From: Anaerolinea sp.
GTDB taxonomy: Bacteria > Chloroflexota > Dehalococcoidia > Tepidiformales > Tepidiformaceae
Length of the DNA stretch: 50,400 nucleotides
Direction of reading: 5' to 3'
Assembly (NCBI GenBank): GCA_013822275.1
Contig: PNKC01000016.1
Location: 1-50,400, forward strand
The translations under genes were made by a program, and so were the position numbers. The notes beneath the pieces were generated by a model that made no database searches, was not told where the DNA came from, and saw nothing but the letters and a program-made list of their open reading frames with translations. This document shows positions 42,113 to 50,400 of this stretch, one piece after another. Each line of letters opens with the position of its first letter. Position 1 is the stretch's first letter.

Positions 42113-43756
42113 TTGACTGAATTCAACGGCGGGCAACTGGCGGCGAAGCAGCTCAAGCTGGCGGGGATCGACACAGCGTTCGGCGTTGTCGCCGGCCCGA
42201 TGATCGAAGTGATGGCGGGGATGCAGGCGGAGGGCATCCGCGTGGTGAACTGCCGCCACGAGGAGTCCGCGTGCTTCGCCGCCTCCGCCTGGGGTTACAT
42301 CGCGAAGACGCCAGGCGTCGTCGTCGCGGGCTCTGGCCCCGGCATGATCAACACGGTCACCGGCCTCCACGTGGCCACGGAGTCTGCGATGCCGCTGGTC
42401 GTGCTCGGCGGCTCCGTCGATGGACGCTCGCGCGGGCTCGGCGGTTTCCAGGAGGCGGACCAGATAGCGTTTGCCAGGCCGGGGTCAAAGTGGACGGCCC
42501 AGGTCGACAGCACCGAACGCATCCCTGAGCTCGTCCACCTGGCGCTCGGCAAGGCCGTCTCGGGCCGCCCCGGCGGCGTCTACCTGGACTTCCCCGGCAA
42601 CCTCGTCCGCAAGCGGGTGGCGGAGGAGTCTGTCCAGTTCCGCCAAACGTCGCCGACGGTATCTCAGCCCCATCCGGACCCACGCATGGCTGAGTCGATA
42701 GCGGCGATGCTCGCTACGGCCGAGAGACCTCTCATCCTTATCGGCAAAGGCGCGGCGTGGTCGGACGCCACGGCGGCGCTCACGCGGCTCGTCAACCTCG
42801 GCATCCCCTACGTAGCGTCGCCGATGGGCCGCGGCGTGATCGCCGACGACAACCCGATGTGCATGAACGCCGCGCGTTCGGCCGCGCTGGCGGGGGCTGA
42901 CGCGGTCCTGATGGCTGGCGGACGGTTCAACTGGATTTTCCAGTTCGGCCGCGCGCCGCGCTTCGCGAAGGGCGTCCGCTTTGCCCAGATCGATATCGTG
43001 GCGGAAGAGATGACCAGCGCGGCGGAGTTAGAGTTCGGCATGGTCGCCGACTGCGCCGCCGGAGTCGAAGCGGTGTGCGAAGCGCTCGCCGGCCGGAAAC
43101 TCGCCTCGGCGGGTACGGACTGGACGGAATCCTTGCGACTGGACGCCCGCAAAAACGAGGCGCGCATCGGCGAGCAGATGGCATCGGACGCGACGCCGAT
43201 CAACCACTACCGCCTCCTGCGCGATATCCGCGACGTCCTCCCCCGCGATGTTAACGTCAGCGTGGACGCGGAACTGACAATGGGCGTCGCGCGCGCCGTC
43301 CTCCCAAGCTACAACCCGCGCTCGCTCCTCAACTCCGGCACCACCGGATGCATGGGCACCGGCGTCCCTTACGCACTCGGGGCGAAGCTCGCCATGCCGG
43401 ACTGGCCAGCCGTCGCGGTGGTCGGGGATTACGCCTTCGGCGCGGCGGCGATGGAGGTGGAAACCGCCGCCCGCGTTGGCGCGAACGTGGTCTTCGTCAT
43501 TTCGAACAACAGCGGCATCGCGGGCCACTCGATCCAGGATCGGATGTTCGCGCCTGATTCCCCGCCCATCGCGGCGCTTCTCCCGGTGAACTACGAGCGG
43601 ATGGGTGAGATGGTGGGGGCGTTCTCCGCGAAAGTGACGGACCCGGCAGATATCCGGCCGACACTCGAACGCGCGCTCGCGTCCGGACGGGTGGCTGTGA
43701 TCAACGTGCTTACCGACCCGAAGGGCGGCGCTCGGGGGTCGATGTACCTGGGTTGA
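42113..43756 (+). CDS. 2-hydroxyacyl-CoA lyase (HACL)
   Basis: A 547-residue ThDP enzyme starting at TTG 42113 behind AGGAG. It reads like human HACL1 and bacterial oxalyl-CoA decarboxylases: the catalytic Glu50 in NCRHEESACFAASAWGY, GPGMINTVTGLHVATE, GSVDGRSRGLGGFQEADQI, GRPGGVYLDFP, LIGKGAAWSDA and the ThDP motif GDYAFGAAAMEVETAARVGANVV then NNSG. The reaction splits a 2-hydroxyacyl-CoA into formyl-CoA and an aldehyde one carbon shorter (alpha-oxidation), and it also runs in reverse. No partner for formyl-CoA is obvious here apart from the CoA-transferases. It is flanked by acyl-CoA dehydrogenases. The family call is firm; hydroxyacyl versus oxalyl specificity is inferred. Confidence 0.88.
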   Translation: MTEFNGGQLAAKQLKLAGIDTAFGVVAGPMIEVMAGMQAEGIRVVNCRHEESACFAASAWGYIAKTPGVVVAGSGPGMINTVTGLHVATESAMPLVVLGGSVDGRSRGLGGFQEADQIAFARPGSKWTAQVDSTERIPELVHLALGKAVSGRPGGVYLDFPGNLVRKRVAEESVQFRQTSPTVSQPHPDPRMAESIAAMLATAERPLILIGKGAAWSDATAALTRLVNLGIPYVASPMGRGVIADDNPMCMNAARSAALAGADAVLMAGGRFNWIFQFGRAPRFAKGVRFAQIDIVAEEMTSAAELEFGMVADCAAGVEAVCEALAGRKLASAGTDWTESLRLDARKNEARIGEQMASDATPINHYRLLRDIRDVLPRDVNVSVDAELTMGVARAVLPSYNPRSLLNSGTTGCMGTGVPYALGAKLAMPDWPAVAVVGDYAFGAAAMEVETAARVGANVVFVISNNSGIAGHSIQDRMFAPDSPPIAALLPVNYERMGEMVGAFSAKVTDPADIRPTLERALASGRVAVINVLTDPKGGARGSMYLG

Positions 43757-43851
43757 ACCGCCGCCAGATCAGCCACCCTGTCTGGACTATCCGCGGCGTT
43801 CCCTTAAGCTTTGCCTGCTCACCGCCCGACACACCCGAAGGAGAGTTACGA

Positions 43852-45102
43852 ATGCCCTACGAATTCACCCAGGAAGGCCTCGCCCGCCAGGCCGATGTCG
43901 TCCGCTTCATGGACGAGCACATCTACCCGAATGAAGCGGAGTTCGCCCGCCAGTACCACGCCCTTGGCGACCATTCCTACCCGCCGATCATGGACGATCT
44001 GAAGGCGGAGGCGAAGAAGCGCGGGCTCTGGAACCTGTTCCTCCCGCACCTGCGACCCGGAGACCCGGGCACCAAGCTTTCCAATCTCGACTACGCGCCC
44101 ATCTCGGAGCAACTGGGCAAAGTCACGTTCGCTTCGGAGGTCCTGAACTGCGCCGCCCCCGACACCGGCAACATGGAGATCCTCAACCTCTACGGTAACG
44201 AAGGCATCCGGCGCGACTGGCTCACGCCGCTGCTTAACGGCGAGATACGCTCCGCCTTCGCCATGACCGAGCCCGCGGTCGCCTCGTCCGATGCCACGAA
44301 CATCGAGCTCCAGATCGTGCGCGACGGTGATGAGTACGTCTTGAACGGGCGCAAGTGGTTCACCTCCGGGATCATGGCGCCCCGCTGCAAGGTGATGATC
44401 GTGATGGGCCGGACGGACCCAAAGGCAGACCGCCACCGCCAGCAGTCGATGATCGTGGTGCCGAAGGATACGCCCGGCGTCACGGTTGAACGTTCGCTCA
44501 CGGTGTATGGCAACGAGGAGCGGGGAGGCCACGGCCAGGTGCTCTTCGAAAACGCCCGCGTGCCCGCGGACCACCTGCTGGGCGAAGAAGGCAGCGGTTT
44601 CGCCATCTCCCAGGCCCGCCTTGGTCCCGGCCGCATCCACCATTGCATGCGCACCATCGGCGTCGCGGAACGCGGCCTGGAACTCATGATCCGGCGGGCG
44701 ATGTCGCGCACGGCGTTTGGCTCGCTCATCGCCCAGAAGGGGCTCATCCAGGACTGGATCGCCGAATCTCGCATCGAAATCGACATGGCCCGCGAGTACG
44801 TCCTGCGCTGCGCCCACCTGATGGACACGGTCGGCAACAAGGCCGCCGCCACGGAGATCTCGGGGATCAAGGTCGCGATCCCAAACATGGCCCTCAAAGT
44901 CCTCGACCGCGCGATCCAGGTCCACGGCGCGGCCGGAGTCACCCAGGACTTCCCTCTCGCCTCCATGTGGGCCCATGCCCGCACGCTCCGCTTCGCCGAC
45001 GGCCCGGATGAGGTCCATAAGATGACCATCGCCCGGCGCGAGCTGAAGAAGTACGACCCGAAGTTCCAGATGACGCCGGCCGCGGAGGCTTCGGCGCGGT
45101 AA
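43852..45102 (+). CDS. acyl-CoA dehydrogenase, ACAD10/11-like (ACAD 3)
   Basis: A 416-residue acyl-CoA dehydrogenase of the ACAD10/11 type. Features are MDEHIYPNEAEFARQ, FAMTEPAVASSDATNIE, RKWFTSGIMAPRCK, GNEERGGHGQVLFENARVP, FGSLIAQKGLIQDWIAESRIEIDMAR, IQVHGAAGVTQDFPLASMWAHAR and the closing LRFADGPDEVHKM. The Asp in ADGPDEVH is the catalytic base characteristic of this subgroup, which acts on 4-hydroxy or branched acyl-CoAs. GGAGAG precedes ATG 43852. It is 95 bases after the HACL stop and ends at a strong bidirectional terminator. Confidence 0.9.
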   Translation: MPYEFTQEGLARQADVVRFMDEHIYPNEAEFARQYHALGDHSYPPIMDDLKAEAKKRGLWNLFLPHLRPGDPGTKLSNLDYAPISEQLGKVTFASEVLNCAAPDTGNMEILNLYGNEGIRRDWLTPLLNGEIRSAFAMTEPAVASSDATNIELQIVRDGDEYVLNGRKWFTSGIMAPRCKVMIVMGRTDPKADRHRQQSMIVVPKDTPGVTVERSLTVYGNEERGGHGQVLFENARVPADHLLGEEGSGFAISQARLGPGRIHHCMRTIGVAERGLELMIRRAMSRTAFGSLIAQKGLIQDWIAESRIEIDMAREYVLRCAHLMDTVGNKAAATEISGIKVAIPNMALKVLDRAIQVHGAAGVTQDFPLASMWAHARTLRFADGPDEVHKMTIARRELKKYDPKFQMTPAAEASAR

Positions 45103-45132
45103 GGCGTGCCGGCGTCCCCTCGAAGACAAGAA

Positions 45133-45166
45133 GAAAGCGGGCTGGCGGTGTCGCCAGCCCGCTTTC
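45133..45166. terminator. bidirectional terminator between ACAD 3 and SDR genes
   Basis: GAAAGCGGGCTGGCG, loop GTGT, CGCCAGCCCGCTTTC is a perfect 15-pair stem with A-rich and T-rich ends, so it can stop both converging transcripts. It starts 30 bases after the ACAD 3 stop and 28 bases beyond the SDR stop. Confidence 0.92.
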
Positions 45167-45194
45167 CTGTTGTCCCCTCGGGAAATTGCCGGTC

Positions 45195-46115
45195 CTACTG
45201 CTTGGCTGCGTAGTGGGCTTCGCGGGTCTCGCGGAACGACCAGGGTGCCGTCGCGCCCGTGAGGTCCGTGATCTTCGCCCAGTTGCTTTCGAACCAGTCT
45301 GCGTCCTTGTGCTCGTGTGGGTCGTAGTTCACACCGGCGTTGCGGACGATGGCGATGCGGCCGTAGTGGCCCCCCGCGGCGTCGATGCAGACGCCACTTT
45401 CAACGCACTGCGGCGAGCAGAGGTAGGTCACGGCGGGGGCAACGTGTTCCGGGCCCATCACGACCTGGCGCTCCGCCGCATCCTGGCCCTGGGCGCCCAT
45501 GAGGTTGTCCGTCATGCGCGTCGCCGCGCCGGGCGAGATGAGGTTGACATTGATGTTGTATTTCTCGCCCTCGATCTTGGCGACGTTCATGAGGCCGTAC
45601 ATGGCCGCCTTCGCGGCGCCGTAGTTCGCCTGACCGAAGTTACCGATGAGGCCGGAGGTCGAAGTGGCCATGACCACGCGCCCGTAGGCCTGCTGCCGGA
45701 ACACTGGCCAGGCGTGGTGCAGCAGGTTGTAGCACTGCTTCAGGTGGACGCGGATCACAAGGTCCCAGTCGTTCTCCGACATGTTGTGGAGGGCAAGGTC
45801 GCGGAGGATACCGGCGTTGGCGACCAGGGCGTCGAGACGCCCCCAGGTGTCCATCGCAAGCTTGACCATGTTGAAGCAGTCTTCGTAATTGCCGACGTCA
45901 CCGGCGTTGGCCACGGCCTCTCCGCCCGCCGCCTTGATTTCGTTGACCACCTGCTGCGCGGGTGTCTCGTCGTTGCCTTCGCCCGAAACGCTGCCGCCGA
46001 AGTCGTTGACGATGACCTTCGCGCCGTGCTTCGCGAGGTCGAGAGCGTAGGCGCGGCCAAGTCCGCGGCCCGCGCCTGTTACCAGGGCCACCTGGCCATC
46101 AAGTCGTACTGCCAT
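45195..46115 (-). CDS. SDR-family 3-hydroxyacyl-CoA dehydrogenase, MFE-2-like
   Basis: A 306-residue NAD(P)-dependent short-chain dehydrogenase. The cofactor motif is TGAGRGLGRAY, the NDFGGSVSGEGNDETPAQQVV segment is the hallmark of the dehydrogenase part of peroxisomal multifunctional enzyme type 2 (HSD17B4), and the catalytic residues are in ATSTSG and NYGAAK. The hydratase and SCP2 domains of MFE-2 are absent. GGAGGATCA precedes ATG 46115. It would oxidise a (3R)-hydroxyacyl-CoA to the 3-keto form for the thiolase. It lies 106 bases after the FapA-like gene on the same strand. Confidence 0.9.
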   Translation of the reverse strand: MAVRLDGQVALVTGAGRGLGRAYALDLAKHGAKVIVNDFGGSVSGEGNDETPAQQVVNEIKAAGGEAVANAGDVGNYEDCFNMVKLAMDTWGRLDALVANAGILRDLALHNMSENDWDLVIRVHLKQCYNLLHHAWPVFRQQAYGRVVMATSTSGLIGNFGQANYGAAKAAMYGLMNVAKIEGEKYNINVNLISPGAATRMTDNLMGAQGQDAAERQVVMGPEHVAPAVTYLCSPQCVESGVCIDAAGGHYGRIAIVRNAGVNYDPHEHKDADWFESNWAKITDLTGATAPWSFRETREAHYAAKQ

Positions 46116-46221
46116 AAGGGGATGATCCTCCGTGTATCGATCTGTGCCTGCGCATCGTAGATCATCAGGGGCTCTGTGGCCTCTCGCGCGCGTGCACCCG
46201 CTCGCCAAGCCCCGGGCGAGG

Positions 46222-47667
46222 TCAGGCAGCCTTCGGCGCCGACGCCGCCGGTCCCAGACGGGAGATCTCGCCCTGGAACTCCCAGAACGATGTCCCCTTG
46301 TAGTCGTCGTCCACGTTCCAGACCATGTGGTGCACCCGCACCACTACCCGCGAGTGGATGCTCCGCCGGGCACGCACCACTGGAGGGTGGCTCGCGCTGC
46401 CCCGCAGGACCGTGATCTCTGTGGGTACACCGCGTGGTGAGCCGATGATCCCCGCGTCCACTTCGTCAACCGCCTCAATGACCCCGCCGACGATGCGCGC
46501 GTTCGGCGCCGTCTCCACTCGGACAGCGTGGATTGTGCAGTTCACGATCTCCCTATGGGCCTTGACCAAGGCGCCGGCCGTCACCGTGGCGTTGTGCAGG
46601 TAGTGGGCCACCACTTCGTTGCCCGCCTCCAGGTGGCTGTGGTCATCTCCGCTGATTCCGCGGGCCATGATGTCTTTCCCCGCCGTGACCGTGGCGCGGT
46701 CGATGATGCCTTTCACCGTGACTGACCCCTCGGCCCGAATGGCGAAGCCGGGATGCACGTCCCCTCCAACAACCACGTCACCGTTGAACTCAATGTTCCC
46801 CACCGAGAAGTCGACGTCGCCCTTCACTTCGTAGACCGGCAGCACCTCCACCTTCGCGCCGTGGAGCACGGGCCTCCCGCCGCTGGTCGCGACAAGCGTT
46901 TCGCCGACGACCCTCGTGCCCTTGCCGCAAAGCACCGAGAGCATCCGCTCGGAGACCGGACGGACGAGCAGCAAAGCCCCGAACACATCCATGCCGGATC
47001 GCCCGGGTACGGCCGGGTGCCGGGTCACCAGCAGCGCGCCCTCATCGACGAAACGGCTCACCACCGCCGCCCGGTAGTCCACCGAGCCATCTTCCTGCTC
47101 CACCGGTGCGTTGCGCGGGTTGGGGTCGAACCCGAATTCGAACGTCGCTTCTTGCCCGCTGGACGGGGGGATGCCCTGCGCGACTTTCGTGGCCGACTCA
47201 AGCGTCCGAGCCGGACTGAAGCCCGCGATGACGTCTTCCAGCAGTCCGCTGGTCACGCCGGCAGCGGCCAGGCGTCCGCGCAGATCGTCGCTGCTCACGA
47301 TTGGGCCGCCCGTCTCCGCGCTGTCCGGCTCGCTGCCGGAAGATACCGGCAGAACGTAGGCCGCCAGCTTGCTCGGCGACACTTTCACCGCCCAGTCATC
47401 CGGTGTGTCGGCTGGCGATTCGATTTCGCCAACGGCCACAGGCGTACCCGTCTGCGCTTTGACCGCCGCGAGCACGTTCTCCAGAGGATAGCTGTCGAGG
47501 GGGAGATCCTTCAGCGCTGCGCAGACTTCTCCCGCGCTCGCTGGCCGTAAGCCATCCGGCGCCGGATGAACCGCCAGTTCGACGGTCCTGCCACGGAACG
47601 AGAACTCGAACAGGCCGCCGGACCGCTCCCCATCGCTCGCCGGGCCGGTGCTGGAATCGGACTCCAT
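46222..47667 (-). CDS. FapA/DUF342-domain protein
   Basis: A 481-residue protein with the FapA (DUF342) pattern in the C-terminal half: NIEFNGDVVVGGDVHPGFAIRAEGSVTVKGII, TAGKDIMARGISGD, EVVAHYLHNATVTAG, VKAHREIVNCTIHA and RIVGGVIEA, a ladder of short beta strands. The N-terminal part has the dimerisation region with FRGRTVELAV. No signal peptide is seen. These proteins act in flagellar or cell-surface assembly in some bacteria, or polysaccharide regulation; no flagellar gene is nearby, so the role here is unknown. ATG 47667 is used; GAGG lies upstream. A longer frame to 47919 has no supporting homology. Confidence 0.82.
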   Translation of the reverse strand: MESDSSTGPASDGERSGGLFEFSFRGRTVELAVHPAPDGLRPASAGEVCAALKDLPLDSYPLENVLAAVKAQTGTPVAVGEIESPADTPDDWAVKVSPSKLAAYVLPVSSGSEPDSAETGGPIVSSDDLRGRLAAAGVTSGLLEDVIAGFSPARTLESATKVAQGIPPSSGQEATFEFGFDPNPRNAPVEQEDGSVDYRAAVVSRFVDEGALLVTRHPAVPGRSGMDVFGALLLVRPVSERMLSVLCGKGTRVVGETLVATSGGRPVLHGAKVEVLPVYEVKGDVDFSVGNIEFNGDVVVGGDVHPGFAIRAEGSVTVKGIIDRATVTAGKDIMARGISGDDHSHLEAGNEVVAHYLHNATVTAGALVKAHREIVNCTIHAVRVETAPNARIVGGVIEAVDEVDAGIIGSPRGVPTEITVLRGSASHPPVVRARRSIHSRVVVRVHHMVWNVDDDYKGTSFWEFQGEISRLGPAASAPKAA

Positions 47668-47872
47668 GATCGGTGCCTCGGCGCAGATCAACTGCACGAT
47701 GATCGTCGGCTCATTGCCGCGCCAGGTTGAGGCCCCGGTGGAAAGCCGGCTGGTCCCGCCCCCGGCGTCGCCTGGCCGGCACGCCCCGCTTCGTGCGCGA
47801 TCCCTGCCCTGTTTGCTAGAGTGCGCGCCACGCGACACGAACGCCCCACAGGGCGGCCGACCGGAGGTTGGA

Positions 47873-49078
47873 TTGCAGGCACTCGATAACGTCACCGTCC
47901 TTGACCTGACCCACCACATCGCCGGGCCCTATGCGACGCGGCTGATGGCCGACTTCGGCGCCAACGTGGTCAAAGTCGAACGGCCCGGCGGAGACATCGC
48001 CCGCGGGCTCGGCCCGTTCCGTGGCGACCCCCACCCCGAACGCAGCGGCCTGTTTTTCTACCTGAACTGCAACAAACGCTCCGTGGTGCTGGACCTGAAG
48101 AGGCCCGAGGGCCGGGAGGCGCTTGGCGCGCTGGCGCGGCAGGCGGACATCGTCGTGGAGAGCTTCGCCCCCGGCACGCTCGACACTCTCGGTGTGGGCT
48201 ACGATTTCTTCCGGAGGATTAAGCCCGGCCTGCCGCTCGTCTCCGTCTCCAACTTCGGCCGAACGGGGCCGTACCGCGACTACCGCCTCACGGACCTGGT
48301 GCTGTACGGCTTCGCCGGCGAGATGTACTCCATGGGCCTTCCCGACCGCGAACCGGTGAAGATGGCGGGGACTGCGGCCCTCTTCGAATCCGGCGCCGCC
48401 GTTTCCGTGGCGCTGATGGGGGCGCTCTTCGCCTCGAAACGTCATGGCATCGGCCAACACGTCGATGTCTCACTGGCGGAGACGCACGCTGGCGGCGTCG
48501 ATCGGCGCCACGCCACCGCCATCGCTTACCAATTCAGTGGGAGGAAAACGCTCCGCGCCGCCAGCGCCGGGGGAGGCATGCCCCAGGGGATCTATCCCGT
48601 GGCCGACGGTTATGTCGACTTCACCAACGCGGGCCTGCGCCCGGACCGCGTCGCCGATATGCTCAACCACGCGCAATGGCTGGACGACCCGCGATTCAAC
48701 GACCCTGTCCAGCGCCTGGACCCGTACGTCATTGAAGAATGGAACGCGCACTTCCTCGGCTGGTGCCTGGAACGGACGAAGCGCGAAGTCTGGGCGGAGG
48801 CGCGGCGGGCCAAAATCCTCTGCGGCCCCCTCTTCACCATGGAAGACCTCTTCACGGATAGCCACTTCCGCGACCGCGGATTCTGGACGAAGACACACCA
48901 CGCGAATCTCGGCGAGGTGGAACTGCCCGGGCGCCCGATCATCATGGGCAAGGGCGGATGGGCGCTCAGGCGGCCCGCCCCCCGCCTGGGGGAACACACC
49001 GTCGAAGTCCTCCGCGAAGCGGGCCTGAGCGCCACCGCCATCGCCGGACTGGCCACCGCCGCGGAGGTAACCCGATGA
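47873..49078 (+). CDS. family III CoA-transferase (CaiB/BaiF), without the usual Asp
   Basis: A 401-residue protein starting at TTG 47873, five bases after GGAGG. It has DLTHHIAGPYATRLMADFGANVVKVE, RSVVLDLKRPEGREAL, ESFAPGTLDTLG, SNFGRTGPYRDYR, and GIGQHVDVSLAETHAGG, all of the CaiB/BaiF fold. The catalytic Asp (as Asp169 of formyl-CoA transferase) should lie about four residues before the AGG/SGA turn; here AGTAALFESGAA has Leu/Phe in that place with Glu172 nearby. It overlaps the next gene by four bases, so the two probably make a heteromer like BbsEF. CoA would be moved between organic acids. Confidence 0.84.
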   Translation: MQALDNVTVLDLTHHIAGPYATRLMADFGANVVKVERPGGDIARGLGPFRGDPHPERSGLFFYLNCNKRSVVLDLKRPEGREALGALARQADIVVESFAPGTLDTLGVGYDFFRRIKPGLPLVSVSNFGRTGPYRDYRLTDLVLYGFAGEMYSMGLPDREPVKMAGTAALFESGAAVSVALMGALFASKRHGIGQHVDVSLAETHAGGVDRRHATAIAYQFSGRKTLRAASAGGGMPQGIYPVADGYVDFTNAGLRPDRVADMLNHAQWLDDPRFNDPVQRLDPYVIEEWNAHFLGWCLERTKREVWAEARRAKILCGPLFTMEDLFTDSHFRDRGFWTKTHHANLGEVELPGRPIIMGKGGWALRRPAPRLGEHTVEVLREAGLSATAIAGLATAAEVTR

Positions 49079-50400
49079 CCCCGAAACCGCTGGAAGGCAT
49101 CCGGATCATCGACATGTGCGTCGTCTGGGCAGGACCATTCGCCACGATGCAGCTGGGTGACCTTGGCGCGGAGATCATCAAGCCGGAAAACCCGTTCGTC
49201 TTCCAACCGATGACGCGAGGAGCGATGGCGCGCCCGCCGAAGTTCCTCCTGGAGCGCTCGGCGGCCTGGGCGGGGGGCCTCCCCGGCAACGACCCCGGCG
49301 CGCGGCCCTGGAACTACAATCCCACGTTCGTCAGCCTCTATCGCAACAAGAAAAGCTTCACGGTGGACCTTCGCCGGGCGGAAGGCCTGGACGTGTTCAG
49401 GAGGCTCGTCGCCGCGTCCGACGTGGTCTACGAAAACAACGCCACCGGCACCCTGGAGAAGCTCGGGATTAGCTGGGAGTGGCTCCAGGAAGCGAACCCG
49501 AGGATCATCCTCGTGCGCGTGCCCGCGTACGGGAGCACGGGCCCTTTTTCCCACGCGCGCGCCCTGGGCGTCCACCTGGAAGCCGTGATGGGCCACACCC
49601 TCTTGCGCGGCTACGACGACATGGACGCCTCGGCGAATACCGCGATCTACTCTGGCGATTACCTGGCCGGGGCACAGGGCGCCTTCGCGGTAATGACCGC
49701 CATCTGGCACCGCGACCGCACGGGTGAAGGCCAATTGATCGAAATCGCCCAGGCCGAGAACGCCGCCGCCATGTTCACCCAGGCGATTATGGACTACAGC
49801 CTGAACCGGAACGTGCAGACGGCGATCGGCAACAGGGACGTCCACGGCCGCTTCCCGTGTGGTGTCTACCCCGCGAAGTCGCCGGGCGACTCCTCGACCA
49901 TGGAGGACCGCTGGGTCTCGATCCACGTCGAAACCGACGCCCAGTGGCGGGCGCTCGGGAAGGCTTTCGGCAACCCCGCCTGGGCATCCGACATGCGCTT
50001 CGCAACGAACGCCAGCCGCGCTGAGCACTACCCGGAAATCGACAGCAACATCGCGGCTTTCACGGTGGAGCGCGAGGACTACGACGTGATGCATCTGCTC
50101 CAGGCGGCCGGCGTGGCCTGCGCACCCATACTTGAGGCGTCCCGGATGTTCGATGACCCCCATCTGCGCGCCCGCAACTTCTTCCGCAAGCAGAAACAGG
50201 CTGATGCCGGAGAGCACGAGTACGTGGGCCCGCTTTGGCAGTTCGAAGAGACGCCCGTGGAGTTCCTCCAGCCACCTGTCATGTTCGGCGAACACAACGA
50301 TTACGTGTACCGCGAAGTCCTCGGCATGAGCGAGGCGGAGTACAGCGCGATGAAGGCCGGCGGGCACGTTTCCATGGAATACGACGCAAGCGTGCCATAA
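49075..50400 (+). CDS. family III CoA-transferase (CaiB/BaiF) with conserved Asp
   Basis: A 441-residue partner that ends with TAA at the last base of the window. It has IRIIDMCVVWAGPFATMQLGDLGAEIIKPE, RNKKSFTVDLRRAEG, ENNATGTLEKLG, GSTGPFSHARALG and Asp195 in YSGDYLAGAQGA, the expected catalytic residue, followed by DRTGEGQLIEIAQAE. It contains an insertion of about 40 residues (FQPMTRGAMARPPKF...PWNYNP) not seen in the first copy. Its ATG overlaps the first gene's stop. Together they resemble two-subunit CoA-transferases of anaerobic aromatic or succinate-adduct degradation, though specificity cannot be told. Confidence 0.88.
   Translation: MTPKPLEGIRIIDMCVVWAGPFATMQLGDLGAEIIKPENPFVFQPMTRGAMARPPKFLLERSAAWAGGLPGNDPGARPWNYNPTFVSLYRNKKSFTVDLRRAEGLDVFRRLVAASDVVYENNATGTLEKLGISWEWLQEANPRIILVRVPAYGSTGPFSHARALGVHLEAVMGHTLLRGYDDMDASANTAIYSGDYLAGAQGAFAVMTAIWHRDRTGEGQLIEIAQAENAAAMFTQAIMDYSLNRNVQTAIGNRDVHGRFPCGVYPAKSPGDSSTMEDRWVSIHVETDAQWRALGKAFGNPAWASDMRFATNASRAEHYPEIDSNIAAFTVEREDYDVMHLLQAAGVACAPILEASRMFDDPHLRARNFFRKQKQADAGEHEYVGPLWQFEETPVEFLQPPVMFGEHNDYVYREVLGMSEAEYSAMKAGGHVSMEYDASVP

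Noticed and set aside
48610..50367. Open frame of 585 codons antisense to the CaiB/BaiF pair
   Set aside because: Antisense shadow; the plus-strand genes have full family motifs.
1..50400. CRISPR arrays, tRNA or rRNA genes, IS elements, attachment sites
   Set aside because: No regular repeats, cloverleaf sequences, transposase frames or direct-repeat ends were noticed on reading; a dedicated scan was not possible.

Overview
This is a high-GC bacterial window densely packed with genes. It carries three linked blocks: a nitrous-oxide reductase (nos) cluster, an unusual group of molybdenum/iron-sulfur oxidoreductases of the type II DMSO-reductase class, and a large acyl-CoA degradation cluster. 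The mix (nosZ, many CaiB/BaiF and ACAD10/11-like genes, MFE-2-like dehydrogenase, DinB and MBL genes, GTG/TTG starts) would fit a Chloroflexota-type or similar non-proteobacterial denitrifier or N2O respirer. That assignment is an inference from gene content only. No rRNA, tRNA, IS element, phage gene or CRISPR array was seen, and no intergenic stretch exceeds about 300 bases.

Layout. 1-1396: an incomplete MBL-fold hydrolase gene and a carboxymuconolactone-decarboxylase-like gene, both on the minus strand. 1695-8584: a cupredoxin lipoprotein gene followed by nosZ, nosL, nosD (with an extra N-terminal membrane domain), nosF and nosY, all on the plus strand and mostly overlapping. 8586-9863: an MFS exporter on the minus strand. 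10008-10796: a Crp/Fnr-family regulator with a C-terminal cysteine motif. 10984-13752: a single molybdoenzyme alpha subunit with its own terminator. 13886-25582: a long operon (alpha, gamma, beta, TorD chaperone, second alpha, SagB/nitroreductase-like protein, two paralogous four-helix membrane proteins, truncated acyl-CoA-synthetase-like protein). 25590-30972: a convergent minus-strand operon (48-residue small protein, alpha, gamma, beta, TorD chaperone). 31130-50400: an acyl-CoA catabolism region with three acyl-CoA dehydrogenases, a nitroreductase, a thiolase, a two-subunit family I CoA-transferase, two ThDP enzymes (one a clear 2-hydroxyacyl-CoA lyase), an MBL protein, a DinB protein, an enoyl-CoA isomerase-like crotonase, an SDR, a FapA/DUF342 protein and two coupled family III CoA-transferases.

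How it may work together. Palindromes of the form RTGAY-N4-GTCAY lie upstream of the nos operon, the Crp/Fnr gene and the three molybdoenzyme transcription units, with a weaker copy before the first ThDP gene. They suggest one redox- or NO-responsive regulon that couples N2O respiration to oxidation of an organic substrate. The four alpha subunits and both gamma subunits lack recognisable export signals, so these type II enzymes may act in the cytoplasm, close to the CoA-ester enzymes. In the first set the gamma subunit has lost both predicted haem ligands, and two membrane proteins are encoded in the same operon, so electrons may take a different route to the quinone pool. The substrate cannot be read from the sequence. 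Hydrocarbon, steroid, isoprenoid or alicyclic acids are plausible.
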